From Pseudomonas sp. LRP2-20 (GTDB taxonomy: Bacteria; Pseudomonadota; Gammaproteobacteria; Pseudomonadales; Pseudomonadaceae): 64,000 nt of DNA. How positions within the stretch are numbered: the stretch's first letter is position 1; each line of letters starts with the position of its first letter. The position numbers were made by a program, and so were the translations under genes. Of the stretch, positions 46,791-53,561 are shown piece after piece. Under the pieces are notes generated by a model that was given only the letters and a program-made list of their open reading frames with translations, did not search any database and was not told the DNA's origin. The DNA lies in assembly GCF_024349685.1 (NCBI RefSeq), contig NZ_AP025944.1:5028001-5092000 (forward strand), written 5' to 3'.

Positions 46791-48127
46791 GGCGCAAGCG
46801 CTACACGCAGGCTTTCGATAGCCGAATCTCGGGCTTCGGCGCTGTCGAACTGCGGTCCGTCGGCCACCTGCTCGCCGTCCAGCCACAGGCTGAAGCCAAG
46901 GCCATCGACGCGTACGTCGGCTTCGCCACCCTGCTGCAGTTGCTTGCTCACGGCACCGGCGCTCTTGCCATCGGCGAAGCTGCGCGACAGCAGCAGTTGC
47001 TCGCCGTCGGCGGCCAGCAGGCGGAAGCGGAAGCTGCCGTCTTCATCACGGAAGCTGACGAAGCGCGCGCTCTTGGCGGCCTTCTTCTTCACTTCGGTGG
47101 TCGCCTGCACGCTGCTGCGGAACGAACGCAGGCCAACTGCTTCGCGCAGTTGCTCGAGGAACGGGGTGGCGATCTTGCGGGCCTTGGTGGCGCCAGCGAG
47201 GAGGATGTCTTCCAGGTCGTTCGGGCGCGAGATCAGCTGGTGGTAGTGCTCACGCTTTTCGGCCAGCTGGCCGTCGAGCAGCTGGAACAGGCGCTGCTTG
47301 GCCTCGCCCCAGCCCAGGCCCTGCAGCAGCTCTTCGCGGAACTCGGCGCACTGCGCCGGCGTCGAGAAGGCCTGGAACAGGGTGAACAGGTGCGAGTTGT
47401 CCGGATCCTTGGCTTCGCCAGGGGCACGCGAGTCGGTGACGATGCGCGAGATGGCGTCTTTCATCTCCTTGGCGCTGGTGAACAGCGGGATGGTGTTGTC
47501 GTAGCTCTTGGACATCTTGCGCCCGTCCAGGCCCGGCAGGGTTGCCACGCTCTCCTCGATCACCGCTTCGGGGAGGGCGAAGAAATCGTTGCCCTGGCCG
47601 AACAGGTGGTTGAAACGCTGGCCGATGTCACGGGCCATTTCCACGTGCTGGATCTGGTCGCGACCGACCGGAACCTTGTTGGCGTTGAACATCAGGATGT
47701 CCGCCGCCATCAGCACCGGATAGCTGAACAGGCCCATGGTCACGCCGGCATCCGGGTCTTCACCGTTTTCGACGTTCTTGTCCACCGAGGCCTTGTAGGC
47801 GTGGGCACGGTTGAGCAGGCCCTTGGCCGCGACGCAGGTCAGCAGCCAGGTCAGTTCCGGGATCTCGGGGATGTCGGACTGGCGATAGAAGGTCACCTTG
47901 TTCGGGTCCAGGCCACCGGCCAGCCAGGTGGCGGCGATTTCCAGGCGCGAGCGCTGGATGCGCAGCGGGTCGTCGCACTTGATCAGGGCGTGGTAGTCGG
48001 CCAGGAAGTAGAACGAGTCGACACCAGGCTGCTGGCTGGCGACGATCGCCGGGCGGATGGCGCCGGCGTAGTTGCCCAGGTGCGGGGTGCCGGTGGTGGT
48101 GATACCGGTGAGGATGCGCGTGGTCAT
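46784..48127 (-). CDS. trpS: Tryptophan-tRNA ligase, long Pseudomonas form
   Basis: The 447-residue class I synthetase has [17 protein letters not shown] (HIGH-like) and [14 protein letters not shown] (KMSKS). The catalytic part ends near residue 333, the normal E. coli length. About 110 extra residues follow: an Ala/Lys-rich linker, then a beta-rich domain with two similar halves ([20 protein letters not shown], then [19 protein letters not shown]). This resembles DUF1508/YegP repeats. The role of the extension is unknown. It charges tRNA-Trp. Confidence 0.94.
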   Translation of the reverse strand: MTTRILTGITTTGTPHLGNYAGAIRPAIVASQQPGVDSFYFLADYHALIKCDDPLRIQRSRLEIAATWLAGGLDPNKVTFYRQSDIPEIPELTWLLTCVAAKGLLNRAHAYKASVDKNVENGEDPDAGVTMGLFSYPVLMAADILMFNANKVPVGRDQIQHVEMARDIGQRFNHLFGQGNDFFALPEAVIEESVATLPGLDGRKMSKSYDNTIPLFTSAKEMKDAISRIVTDSRAPGEAKDPDNSHLFTLFQAFSTPAQCAEFREELLQGLGWGEAKQRLFQLLDGQLAEKREHYHQLISRPNDLEDILLAGATKARKIATPFLEQLREAVGLRSFRSSVQATTEVKKKAAKSARFVSFRDEDGSFRFRLLAADGEQLLLSRSFADGKSAGAVSKQLQQGGEADVRVDGLGFSLWLDGEQVADGPQFDSAEARDSAIESLRVALAPL

Positions 48128-48152
48128 GGGTGTTCGCTTATTCAGGCTTGGC

Positions 48153-48788
48153 TCAGTTCGAAAGGCGCGGCAGCAGCAGATCCTTCAGATCGGTCAGCTT
48201 GCCATGGAAGAAGTGTCCGCATTCTGCCACTTTCAGCAGCTCATGGGGGCGCCCCAGTGCGTCGGACCATTGGTAAACCAGCTGTGGATCGACGACTTCG
48301 TCGGCATCGGGCTGCACCACGGCGATCGGGCAGCGCTGCGGCAGCGGGAAGTCGGCGGTCAGGCGCATCACCGCCGGGGCGATCATGAACAGCTGTTGCA
48401 GCGCCACACCTTGCGCCTCCAGGCGCCCGGCCAGGCTGGTGGCGACGAAGCCGCCGAACGAGAAGCCCATCAGCACCAGCGGCAACTGCGGGTGCTTCTC
48501 GCGCAGCCACGCTGCAGCGGCCTCGGCATCGGCCACCTCGCCAGCGCCCATGTCATGGCTGCCGGCACTCTGGCCGACACCGCGGTAGTTGAAGCGCAAG
48601 GTCACATAGCCAGCGTCGCGGGCGGTGCGCTGCAGGGTCGAGACCACCTTGTTGAGCATGGTGCCGCCCTGGACCGGGTTGGGGTGGCAGATCAGCACCG
48701 CACCGCGGGCATCGGCCACATCCAGGTACAAGGCTTCCAGCTGGCCGATCGGGCCGTCGATGAACAAGGGGGTTTCGCGAACAAGCAA
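48153..48788 (-). CDS. Alpha/beta hydrolase, DUF/CocE-like family
   Basis: The 211-residue single-domain hydrolase has nucleophile elbow GFSFGGF (Ser near residue 110), oxyanion-side [25 protein letters not shown] (acid) and AECGHFFHG (His). The family is known from many Proteobacteria without a defined substrate (YpfH/dienelactone hydrolase-like). No signal peptide is present. It lies 25 bp upstream of trpS on the same strand and may be co-expressed. Confidence 0.86.
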   Translation of the reverse strand: MLVRETPLFIDGPIGQLEALYLDVADARGAVLICHPNPVQGGTMLNKVVSTLQRTARDAGYVTLRFNYRGVGQSAGSHDMGAGEVADAEAAAAWLREKHPQLPLVLMGFSFGGFVATSLAGRLEAQGVALQQLFMIAPAVMRLTADFPLPQRCPIAVVQPDADEVVDPQLVYQWSDALGRPHELLKVAECGHFFHGKLTDLKDLLLPRLSN

Positions 48789-48923
48789 GGCACTACTCCG
48801 TGACCTCGAAGGGGGTCGTTTCGTCTAGGTGAGGAATTCTGTTCTGATTTGCGATCGCTCGCGGTATACAGCGCAGGTCTGAGCCGTTAACGTAAAGCAA
48901 AGCCGTTTATAGAGGAAGGACTC

Positions 48924-49361
48924 GTGGAACTCTCGCTCCTTGTTTGGTTGTTGCCAACCCTGGCCCTGGTCATCGGTGTGGCGGTCGGTTTCATCGTGGC
49001 CCGCCTGTTGCCCAATGCGGCGCCCAGCAGCACCCAGCGTCAGCTGGACGATATCCAGCAGCGCTTCGACAGCTACCAGAACCAGGTGGTTACCCACTTC
49101 AACAGCACCGCGGTACTGGTCAAGAAGCTGACCCAGAGCTACCAGGACGTGCAGGATCACCTGGCCGACGGCGCCAACCACCTGGCGCTCGACGAGCTGA
49201 CCCGCCAGCGCCTGCTCGCCGCCCTGCACTCCGAGGGCACCCAGGGGCCGCGTGACCGCCTGACCCCGCCGAAGGATACCGCCGAAGTGCCACGCGACTA
49301 TGCACCGAAGTCGCCGAACTCGCCGGGCATGCTCGACGAGAGCTACGGGCTCAAGCGCTGA
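48924..49361 (+). CDS. zapG: YhcB/ZapG envelope protein (DUF1043)
   Basis: GTG at 48924 (GAGGAAGG ribosome site at 48912-48919) begins a 145-residue protein. One membrane helix lies near residues 5-27 (LVWLLPTLALVIGVAVGFIV), followed by a coiled coil (STQRQLDDIQQRFDSYQNQV...). The tail is disordered. YhcB/ZapG coordinates envelope growth and division in E. coli. It ends before a clear terminator. Confidence 0.92.
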   Translation: MELSLLVWLLPTLALVIGVAVGFIVARLLPNAAPSSTQRQLDDIQQRFDSYQNQVVTHFNSTAVLVKKLTQSYQDVQDHLADGANHLALDELTRQRLLAALHSEGTQGPRDRLTPPKDTAEVPRDYAPKSPNSPGMLDESYGLKR

Positions 49362-49368
49362 CATGAAC

Positions 49369-49393
49369 AAGGCCTCGAAAGAGGCCTTTTTTT
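49369..49393 (+). terminator. Terminator after zapG
   Basis: AAGGCCTC-gaaa-GAGGCCTT with a following T-run (TTTTT). Confidence 0.85.
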
Positions 49394-49410
49394 GGTCTGG
49401 ATCATGGCTT

Positions 49411-49500
49411 CTGCGGGAGCGGGCTTGACCCGCGAAGAAGGCGACTCGGTGGCAGGCACCGGCTTCGCCGGTGTTCGCGGGACAAGCCCGCTCCCACAGG
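49411..49500. repeat. Inverted REP pair between zapG and mdeA
   Basis: TGCGGGAGCGGGCTTGACCCGCGAAGAAGG faces TTCGCGGGACAAGCCCGCTCCCACAG, with an inner CACCGGC-ttc-GCCGGTG hairpin. Confidence 0.82.
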
Positions 49501-49510
49501 GCCAGGTAAC

Positions 49511-50707
49511 CTAGCTGCAAGCCTTAAGCGCCTGCCCTACGTCCGCCAACAAGTCCTCGACATCTTCCAGCCCCACCGACAACCGCACCAGGCCCTCGGA
49601 AATCCCGTGATGCGCCCGCTCTTCGGGCGTATAGCTGGAATGGGTCATGCTCGCCGGATGCTGCGCCAGCGATTCGGCATCGCCCAGGCTCACCGCCCGG
49701 GCAAACAGTTGCAGCGCATTCATGAAGCGCCGCCCGGCCTCGATCCCACCCTTGAGCTCGAAAGCGATCATTCCGCCCGGCAAGCGCATCTGCCGCTGCG
49801 CCAGTTCGTACTGGGCAAACGATGGCAGCCCCGGATACTGGATCAGCTCGACTTGCGGCTGGCGCGCAAGGAATTCGGCAACCTGCTGGGCATTCGCACA
49901 ATGGCGGTCCATGCGCAACGCGAGTGTCTTGATGCCACGCATCAACAGCGAGGCATCGTGCGGCGACAGCACCGCCCCAGTCATGTCCTTGAGGCCTTCA
50001 AGGCGGATCCGGTCCACCAGCGCCTTGCGCCCGATCACCAGCCCGGCCGTGATATCACCGTGGCCACTGAGGTACTTGGTCGCCGAATGCACCACCAGGT
50101 CGGCCCCCAGTTCCAGTGGCCGCTGCAGGTACGGCGTGCAATAGGTGTTGTCGACCACGATATGCAGGTCATGCCCCCTTGCCGCTTCGGCCACTGCGGC
50201 GATATCGACCAGTTGCATGTTCGGGTTGGCGGGGGTTTCGAAGTAGATCATCCGGGTCTTGCGGGTGATCGCTGCTTTCAGCGCCTTGGTGTCATTGAGG
50301 TCGACATGGCGCACCTTCACCCCGAACTCGCCGATGCCATGGTGCATGTAGGCAAAGGTGCAGCCATACACCGTACGCCCGACGATCAGCTCGTCGCCAG
50401 GGCGCAGCAGGGTCCACAAGGTCGAGGTGATGGCGCCCATGCCCGACGCCAGCGCCAGGCTCGCCTCGCCCCCTTCCAGCGAGGCCATGCGCTGCTCCAG
50501 CAACGCCAGGGTCGGGTTTGAGATGCGGCTGTAGAAGTGCCCGCCCTCCTCCCCGGCAAAACACGCCGCGCCGTATTCGACGTTGGGGAAGGCATAAGTT
50601 GCAGTCTGGTAAACCGGCGGCACCAGTGCGCCGCCGTGGGAAAGCGGGTCGTAACCATGGTGGATGGCGCGGGTGGAAAAACCGGTGTTGTTATGGGAGT
50701 CGCGCAT
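49511..50707 (-). CDS. mdeA: Methionine gamma-lyase (PLP-dependent)
   Basis: The 398-residue protein is very close to the well-studied P. putida MGL. Long stretches agree: RAIHHGYDPLSHGGALVPPV, HFYSRISNPTLALLE, VVHSATKYLSGHGDITAG (PLP lysine in SATKY) and HSSYTPEERAHHGISEG. Cys in YGCTF is the MGL-specific active-site cysteine near residue 116. The enzyme splits methionine to methanethiol, 2-oxobutyrate and ammonia. It is divergent from its likely regulator mdeR. Confidence 0.92.
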   Translation of the reverse strand: MRDSHNNTGFSTRAIHHGYDPLSHGGALVPPVYQTATYAFPNVEYGAACFAGEEGGHFYSRISNPTLALLEQRMASLEGGEASLALASGMGAITSTLWTLLRPGDELIVGRTVYGCTFAYMHHGIGEFGVKVRHVDLNDTKALKAAITRKTRMIYFETPANPNMQLVDIAAVAEAARGHDLHIVVDNTYCTPYLQRPLELGADLVVHSATKYLSGHGDITAGLVIGRKALVDRIRLEGLKDMTGAVLSPHDASLLMRGIKTLALRMDRHCANAQQVAEFLARQPQVELIQYPGLPSFAQYELAQRQMRLPGGMIAFELKGGIEAGRRFMNALQLFARAVSLGDAESLAQHPASMTHSSYTPEERAHHGISEGLVRLSVGLEDVEDLLADVGQALKACS

Positions 50708-50761
50708 GGCAACAGCCTCTGGTGGTTTGTTATAAGCTTATGCCACCGAGCTGCCTGAATT

Positions 50762-50800
50762 TTTCCAAAATTGCCCACGCATTTGCGCACTTTTTGGAAA
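50762..50800. promoter_or_regulatory. Inverted repeat in the mdeA-mdeR intergenic region, candidate MdeR operator
   Basis: TTTCCAAAA (50762-50770) and TTTTGGAAA (about 50792-50800) are 9-bp arms about 21 bp apart, on an AT-rich background. Lrp/AsnC proteins bind as multimers to such spaced sites. A shorter palindrome ATAAGCTTAT lies at about 50731-50740. Confidence 0.4.
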
Positions 50801-50834
50801 GAAAACAACAAATAAAATACCAGGAGGGCAAATC

Positions 50835-51314
50835 ATGCCTTCAAGCCTCGACCGCACCGACCGCGCCCTGCTCGCCGCCCTGCAGGACAACGCGCGCCTC
50901 ACTGTTTCCGAGCTTGCCGACCACGTCGCGCTGACCACCTCGCCGTGCTGGCGACGGGTCAAGTTGCTGGAGGACAACGGATATATCACCGGTTACCAGG
51001 CCATTCTTTCGCCCAAATCATTGGGGTTTGGCGTGACGGCGTTTGTCAGCATCATGATGGATTCGCATACCAAAGACATGGCTTTGGCGTTCGAGCGAAG
51101 GCTGATGGAGATTCCCGAGATAGTGGCGTGTCACAACATATCTGGACGGTATGATTTCCTGCTGGAGATTCTGGCAAGGGACTTGGAATCGTTCGGGGAG
51201 TTTACTCGGGAAGTACTGCAGCGGTTGCCGGGGGTGAAGGAGATTTACTCAAGTTTTTCCTACAAGGCGGTCAAGGAGAAACGGGTAATTCCTGTGTCTG
51301 AAACACACATCTAA
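50835..51314 (+). CDS. mdeR: Lrp/AsnC-family regulator, likely MdeR
   Basis: The 159-residue protein has an N-terminal HTH (LDRTDRALLAALQDNARLTV, then VALTTSPCWRRVKLLEDNG) and a C-terminal RAM domain (FGVTAFVSIMMDSHTKDM, GRYDFLLEILARDLESFGEF). An AGGAGG site precedes ATG 50835. P. putida MdeR, of the same family, activates mdeA in response to methionine. The neighbour mdeB known from other strains is not present. Confidence 0.88.
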   Translation: MPSSLDRTDRALLAALQDNARLTVSELADHVALTTSPCWRRVKLLEDNGYITGYQAILSPKSLGFGVTAFVSIMMDSHTKDMALAFERRLMEIPEIVACHNISGRYDFLLEILARDLESFGEFTREVLQRLPGVKEIYSSFSYKAVKEKRVIPVSETHI

Positions 51315-51423
51315 TGTAGAGCTTTCCTGTCGGTAGGAGCATTCCTACCGATTGACGCCCCCGCGCCCAGCATACAGAAAAATTCCGACAGCGCACGCTT
51401 GCCATGTAGTGATCAGGAGAACC

Positions 51424-51546
51424 CTGATCCTCCCTAACCGAGAGGACATTAAGTTCAAATTCGTCATCGAACCTTACAAGCAGGGTTGCGAAAGAATGAT
51501 GGATTACCAAGAGCATTATCGCCAAATCAAGAAACCAATGATCTGA
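51424..51546 (+). pseudogene. Truncated copy of the small lipoprotein gene at 52296
   Basis: The translation LPNREDIKFKFVIEPYKQGC, then ERMMDYQEHYRQIKKPM, aligns along its whole length with the C-terminal two thirds of the 52296 lipoprotein (LPNQQDLKFACDMDPYKPGC, then ERQSDYDRHFKSIEDSK). The signal peptide and lipobox are missing. Upstream in-frame sequence to 51352 is unrelated. It is probably a relic left by deletion of an earlier toxin-immunity-lipoprotein unit. Confidence 0.65.
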
Positions 51547-51718
51547 AGCGTTAGTCTGGGGCACTGAATTTTATGCAGGGTCTAACCTAAAAAGCCGCCA
51601 AGGATTATTCCTACAAACCAGCAAGAAAAGACTCACGCCTGACTCAGCACTGGATCTATTTCCATCACAATTGAGTAAGGCGAAGATCTCAACAACACTT
51701 CAATCAAGAAGCATTCCC

Positions 51719-52039
51719 ATGGCAGCTCTCCTCCCTGACCACATCGCAAAATCACTTTCCAGACAAACTTTCGCCAATTTCGACGATTTCTCCCAGGCAT
51801 TCTGGCTGGCAATCGCCGAAGACCCGGTCTACTCCCAGCTTTTCGTCACCTCGCAACTAAAGCGCATCAAGAAAGGCTGGCCACCCCGAGCACCATTCGC
51901 AGAAACAGCCAAGGGCCTGCGCTCGTACCAGATTTGCCACCTAGATTCACCCGAGTTCGGTGGCGCACTTTATGACGCGGACAATCTGCGGATCATGAGC
52001 GCCCTGCAATACGCGTTGTCTTCGGAGGTACAGTGGTAA
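51719..52039 (+). CDS. Orphan colicin E/pyocin S type DNase domain, catalytically degenerate
   Basis: From ATG 51719 the product is 106 residues (TTG 51671 would give 122, and the frame is open back to 51542). The domain follows the colicin E9/pyocin DNase: ALLPDHIAKSLSRQTFANFD, then FSQAFWLAIAEDPVYSQL, and the HNH region SYQICHLDSPEFGGALYDAD. Against E9 from memory, one of the tandem His is Cys, and the two late His of the motif are Tyr and Ser. One His and the Asn of DADN remain. Receptor-binding and translocation domains are absent. Activity is therefore unlikely. It lies directly before a matching immunity gene. Confidence 0.7.
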   Translation: MAALLPDHIAKSLSRQTFANFDDFSQAFWLAIAEDPVYSQLFVTSQLKRIKKGWPPRAPFAETAKGLRSYQICHLDSPEFGGALYDADNLRIMSALQYALSSEVQW

Positions 52040-52296
52040 TCAGCCAAAAACACAGCCTTGCCGACTACACCTGCGCCGAATTCGCCGCCATCGTGGAAGA
52101 ATTGCTGCATGCCGCCGGCAGTTCAGCCTGGCAGGATCGTCTGCTCGAGCACTTCATCGATATGGCCGGGCATCCGAACGGCTCGGACCTGATCTATTAC
52201 CCGGTAACCGAACAGGAGGGCTGCACCGAGAGGGTGATTGCCCGTATCATCGCCTGGCGAAAATCGCAGGGACTTCCGCTATTCAAGGATGCGTGA
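52033..52296 (+). CDS. Colicin E-type (Im2/Im7/Im9-like) bacteriocin immunity protein
   Basis: The 87-residue acidic protein matches the E-type immunity fold: LADYTCAEFAAIVEELLHAA, GHPNGSDLIYYPVTEQEG and IARIIAWRKSQGLPLFKD. GSDLIYYP with the preceding His-Pro is the hallmark of helix III, which binds the DNase. The GTG at 52033 has a GGAGG site 4-5 bp upstream and overlaps the toxin-domain stop, an ordering usual for pyocin S loci. The protein would neutralise a DNase bacteriocin in the cytosol. It seems intact although the adjacent toxin is not. Confidence 0.93.
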   Translation: MVISQKHSLADYTCAEFAAIVEELLHAAGSSAWQDRLLEHFIDMAGHPNGSDLIYYPVTEQEGCTERVIARIIAWRKSQGLPLFKDA

Positions 52297-52478
52297 TGAA
52301 AAAGACGGTATTACTATGGGTTCTGCTGCTTTCCGGGTGTGTAGACGGCAGATTCTTCCTGCTGCCGAATCAGCAGGATCTCAAGTTCGCCTGTGATATG
52401 GACCCTTACAAGCCAGGGTGCGAAAGGCAAAGCGACTATGATCGGCACTTCAAGTCTATCGAAGACAGCAAGCGCTAG
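52296..52478 (+). CDS. Small lipoprotein in the colicin 'lysis' position
   Basis: The ATG at 52296 (overlapping the immunity TGA as TGATG) gives a 60-residue protein with signal peptide MKKTVLLWVLLLSGC (Cys15). The mature part has two further cysteines (FACDMD and PGCER). It follows the immunity gene at the place where colicin operons carry the lysis lipoprotein, but its mature sequence is longer and not like known Kil/Cel proteins. Function is unknown. A truncated second copy lies at 51424-51546. Confidence 0.7.
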   Translation: MKKTVLLWVLLLSGCVDGRFFLLPNQQDLKFACDMDPYKPGCERQSDYDRHFKSIEDSKR

Positions 52479-52742
52479 ATGAGTCCCGAGAACACGATTT
52501 TCCAACAGGTTCTGGCAACCCTCGACAAGTACCCGGAGCTGGTGCGACAGATCTCTGCGGGAACACTTCTGCATCGTATTCAACCCTCTCGTTACGATGC
52601 CAACCCGGTCAACTATCGTGCCGATGCCGATACACGCTATGCCGACCCTGCCAGGCAGATCGGCGTCTATTATCTCGGCTTCAGCGAGGAAGTCGCCGTT
52701 GCCGAATCCTTCCAGTCAGGCCAAGGTGTTGCGCTGGAGTAA
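52479..52742 (+). pseudogene. N-terminal part of a RES-domain toxin-like protein
   Basis: The ATG follows the previous stop without a gap. The 87 residues include LLHRIQPSRYDANPVNYRAD, then GVYYLGFSEEVAVAESFQSG, which resembles the first half of RES-domain proteins with the Arg, Tyr and Glu positions expected. RES toxins of 150 or more residues degrade NAD+. Here the frame stops after the AESF region, and 33 bp further on the convergent gene ends. It is probably a truncated relic, although a short functional protein cannot be excluded. Confidence 0.5.
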
Positions 52743-52774
52743 ACGCTTGAACGCATCGCCCAGGAGCCAGGCTC

Positions 52775-53407
52775 TCACTGCCCCGCCATCAACGCATTCA
52801 CATAATCCCGCTTGATGATGTCCAGAGCCGCAGGATCATCCAGCAATTGGAACCGAGGCAGTTCATTACTTGGCTCACCAGGGTCCGAATAATCCATTCT
52901 GCCGACCAAATGTTGCACCAGCGTATTCATGGCTTCGGTATCGGCGGGATCGACACCGAGCGAAGTAATCAGCATCTCGACAACAGCCTTCGGCTTGTTC
53001 TCGACAAACTGAAACGACGGGTAGAACTTCCTGCGATTACCGGTATTGGTATAGGCGAGGAGCTTGCCAACCTTGGTCTTCTGACTCAGAGCTTGTTTGG
53101 TAATACCCAGGATTTCGCAGGCCGCCTTGGCATCGAGCAACTCACACCGACTGGCTACACGCTCGAAGGCCCGCGCTTTCATCCTGGCAATGGCCTCCTG
53201 ATTGCGCGTCGCAGTACTGCGCTTGGTCTCGACCTCAACCTTGGCAAGCGCAGCAAAAGCCTTATCGTCTGCAAGCGCGACAGCCTTCATGAGAACTGCT
53301 GCCGATGCACGAGCAAGGTGCTCTTCGAAGCGCTCCCGCAAAGCAGTCTTCGCCGCTTCAATGCGCGCAATCGCAGGATGAAGGGGTTCGTGGGTAAGGG
53401 TACTCAT
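52775..53407 (-). CDS. HTH protein of the RES/Xre antitoxin type (tentative)
   Basis: The 210-residue protein has a helical N-terminal half (about 10-80), an HTH (ELLDAKAACEILGITKQAL, about 88-106) and a C-terminal helical segment (VEMLITSLGVDPADTEAMNT, LLDDPAALDIIKRDYVNALM) like toxin-binding antitoxin tails. A strong AGGAGG site precedes ATG 53407, and a good promoter with an 8-bp repeat array lies upstream. It converges on the truncated RES ORF instead of preceding it, which is unusual. I do not recognise a named family. Confidence 0.6.
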   Translation of the reverse strand: MSTLTHEPLHPAIARIEAAKTALRERFEEHLARASAAVLMKAVALADDKAFAALAKVEVETKRSTATRNQEAIARMKARAFERVASRCELLDAKAACEILGITKQALSQKTKVGKLLAYTNTGNRRKFYPSFQFVENKPKAVVEMLITSLGVDPADTEAMNTLVQHLVGRMDYSDPGEPSNELPRFQLLDDPAALDIIKRDYVNALMAGQ

Positions 53408-53444
53408 GGATCCTCCTCAGGGCCTGAAAAGCCCCTCAGCCCAT

Positions 53445-53473
53445 AGACTAGGGCGCCCCCGGCAAACTGTCAA
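53445..53473 (-). promoter_or_regulatory. Strong sigma70-like promoter of the 210-residue HTH gene
   Basis: On the minus strand TTGACA (53468-53473), a 17-bp spacer and TAGTCT (53445-53450). A second TTGACA lies 8 bp upstream because of the repeat array. Confidence 0.75.
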
Positions 53474-53499
53474 CTTGTCAACCTGTCCACTTGTAAACA
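53468..53499 (-). repeat. Four tandem 8-bp repeats overlapping the -35 (candidate operator)
   Basis: On the plus strand: TGTCAACT, TGTCAACC, TGTCCACT, TGTAAACA, exactly in register at 53468-53475, 53476-53483, 53484-53491 and 53492-53499. The position over the -35 suggests autoregulation by the HTH protein. Confidence 0.75.
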
Positions 53500-53520
53500 A
53501 GCCTTTATCGCCCAAGAACA

Positions 53521-53546
53521 AAAAACCCCGCCGAAGCGGGGTTTTT
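53521..53546 (-). terminator. Terminator of the cysDN(C) operon
   Basis: AAAAACCCCGC-cgaa-GCGGGGTTTTT, 15 bp after the cysNC stop. It is symmetric and could also serve the opposite strand. Confidence 0.88.
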
Positions 53547-53561
53547 CACAAGCAGCACTAC

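Noticed and set aside
51352-51423. N-terminal part of the small ORF before the lipoprotein relic
   Set aside because: It lacks a signal peptide and any likeness to the intact lipoprotein. It is probably chance open frame.
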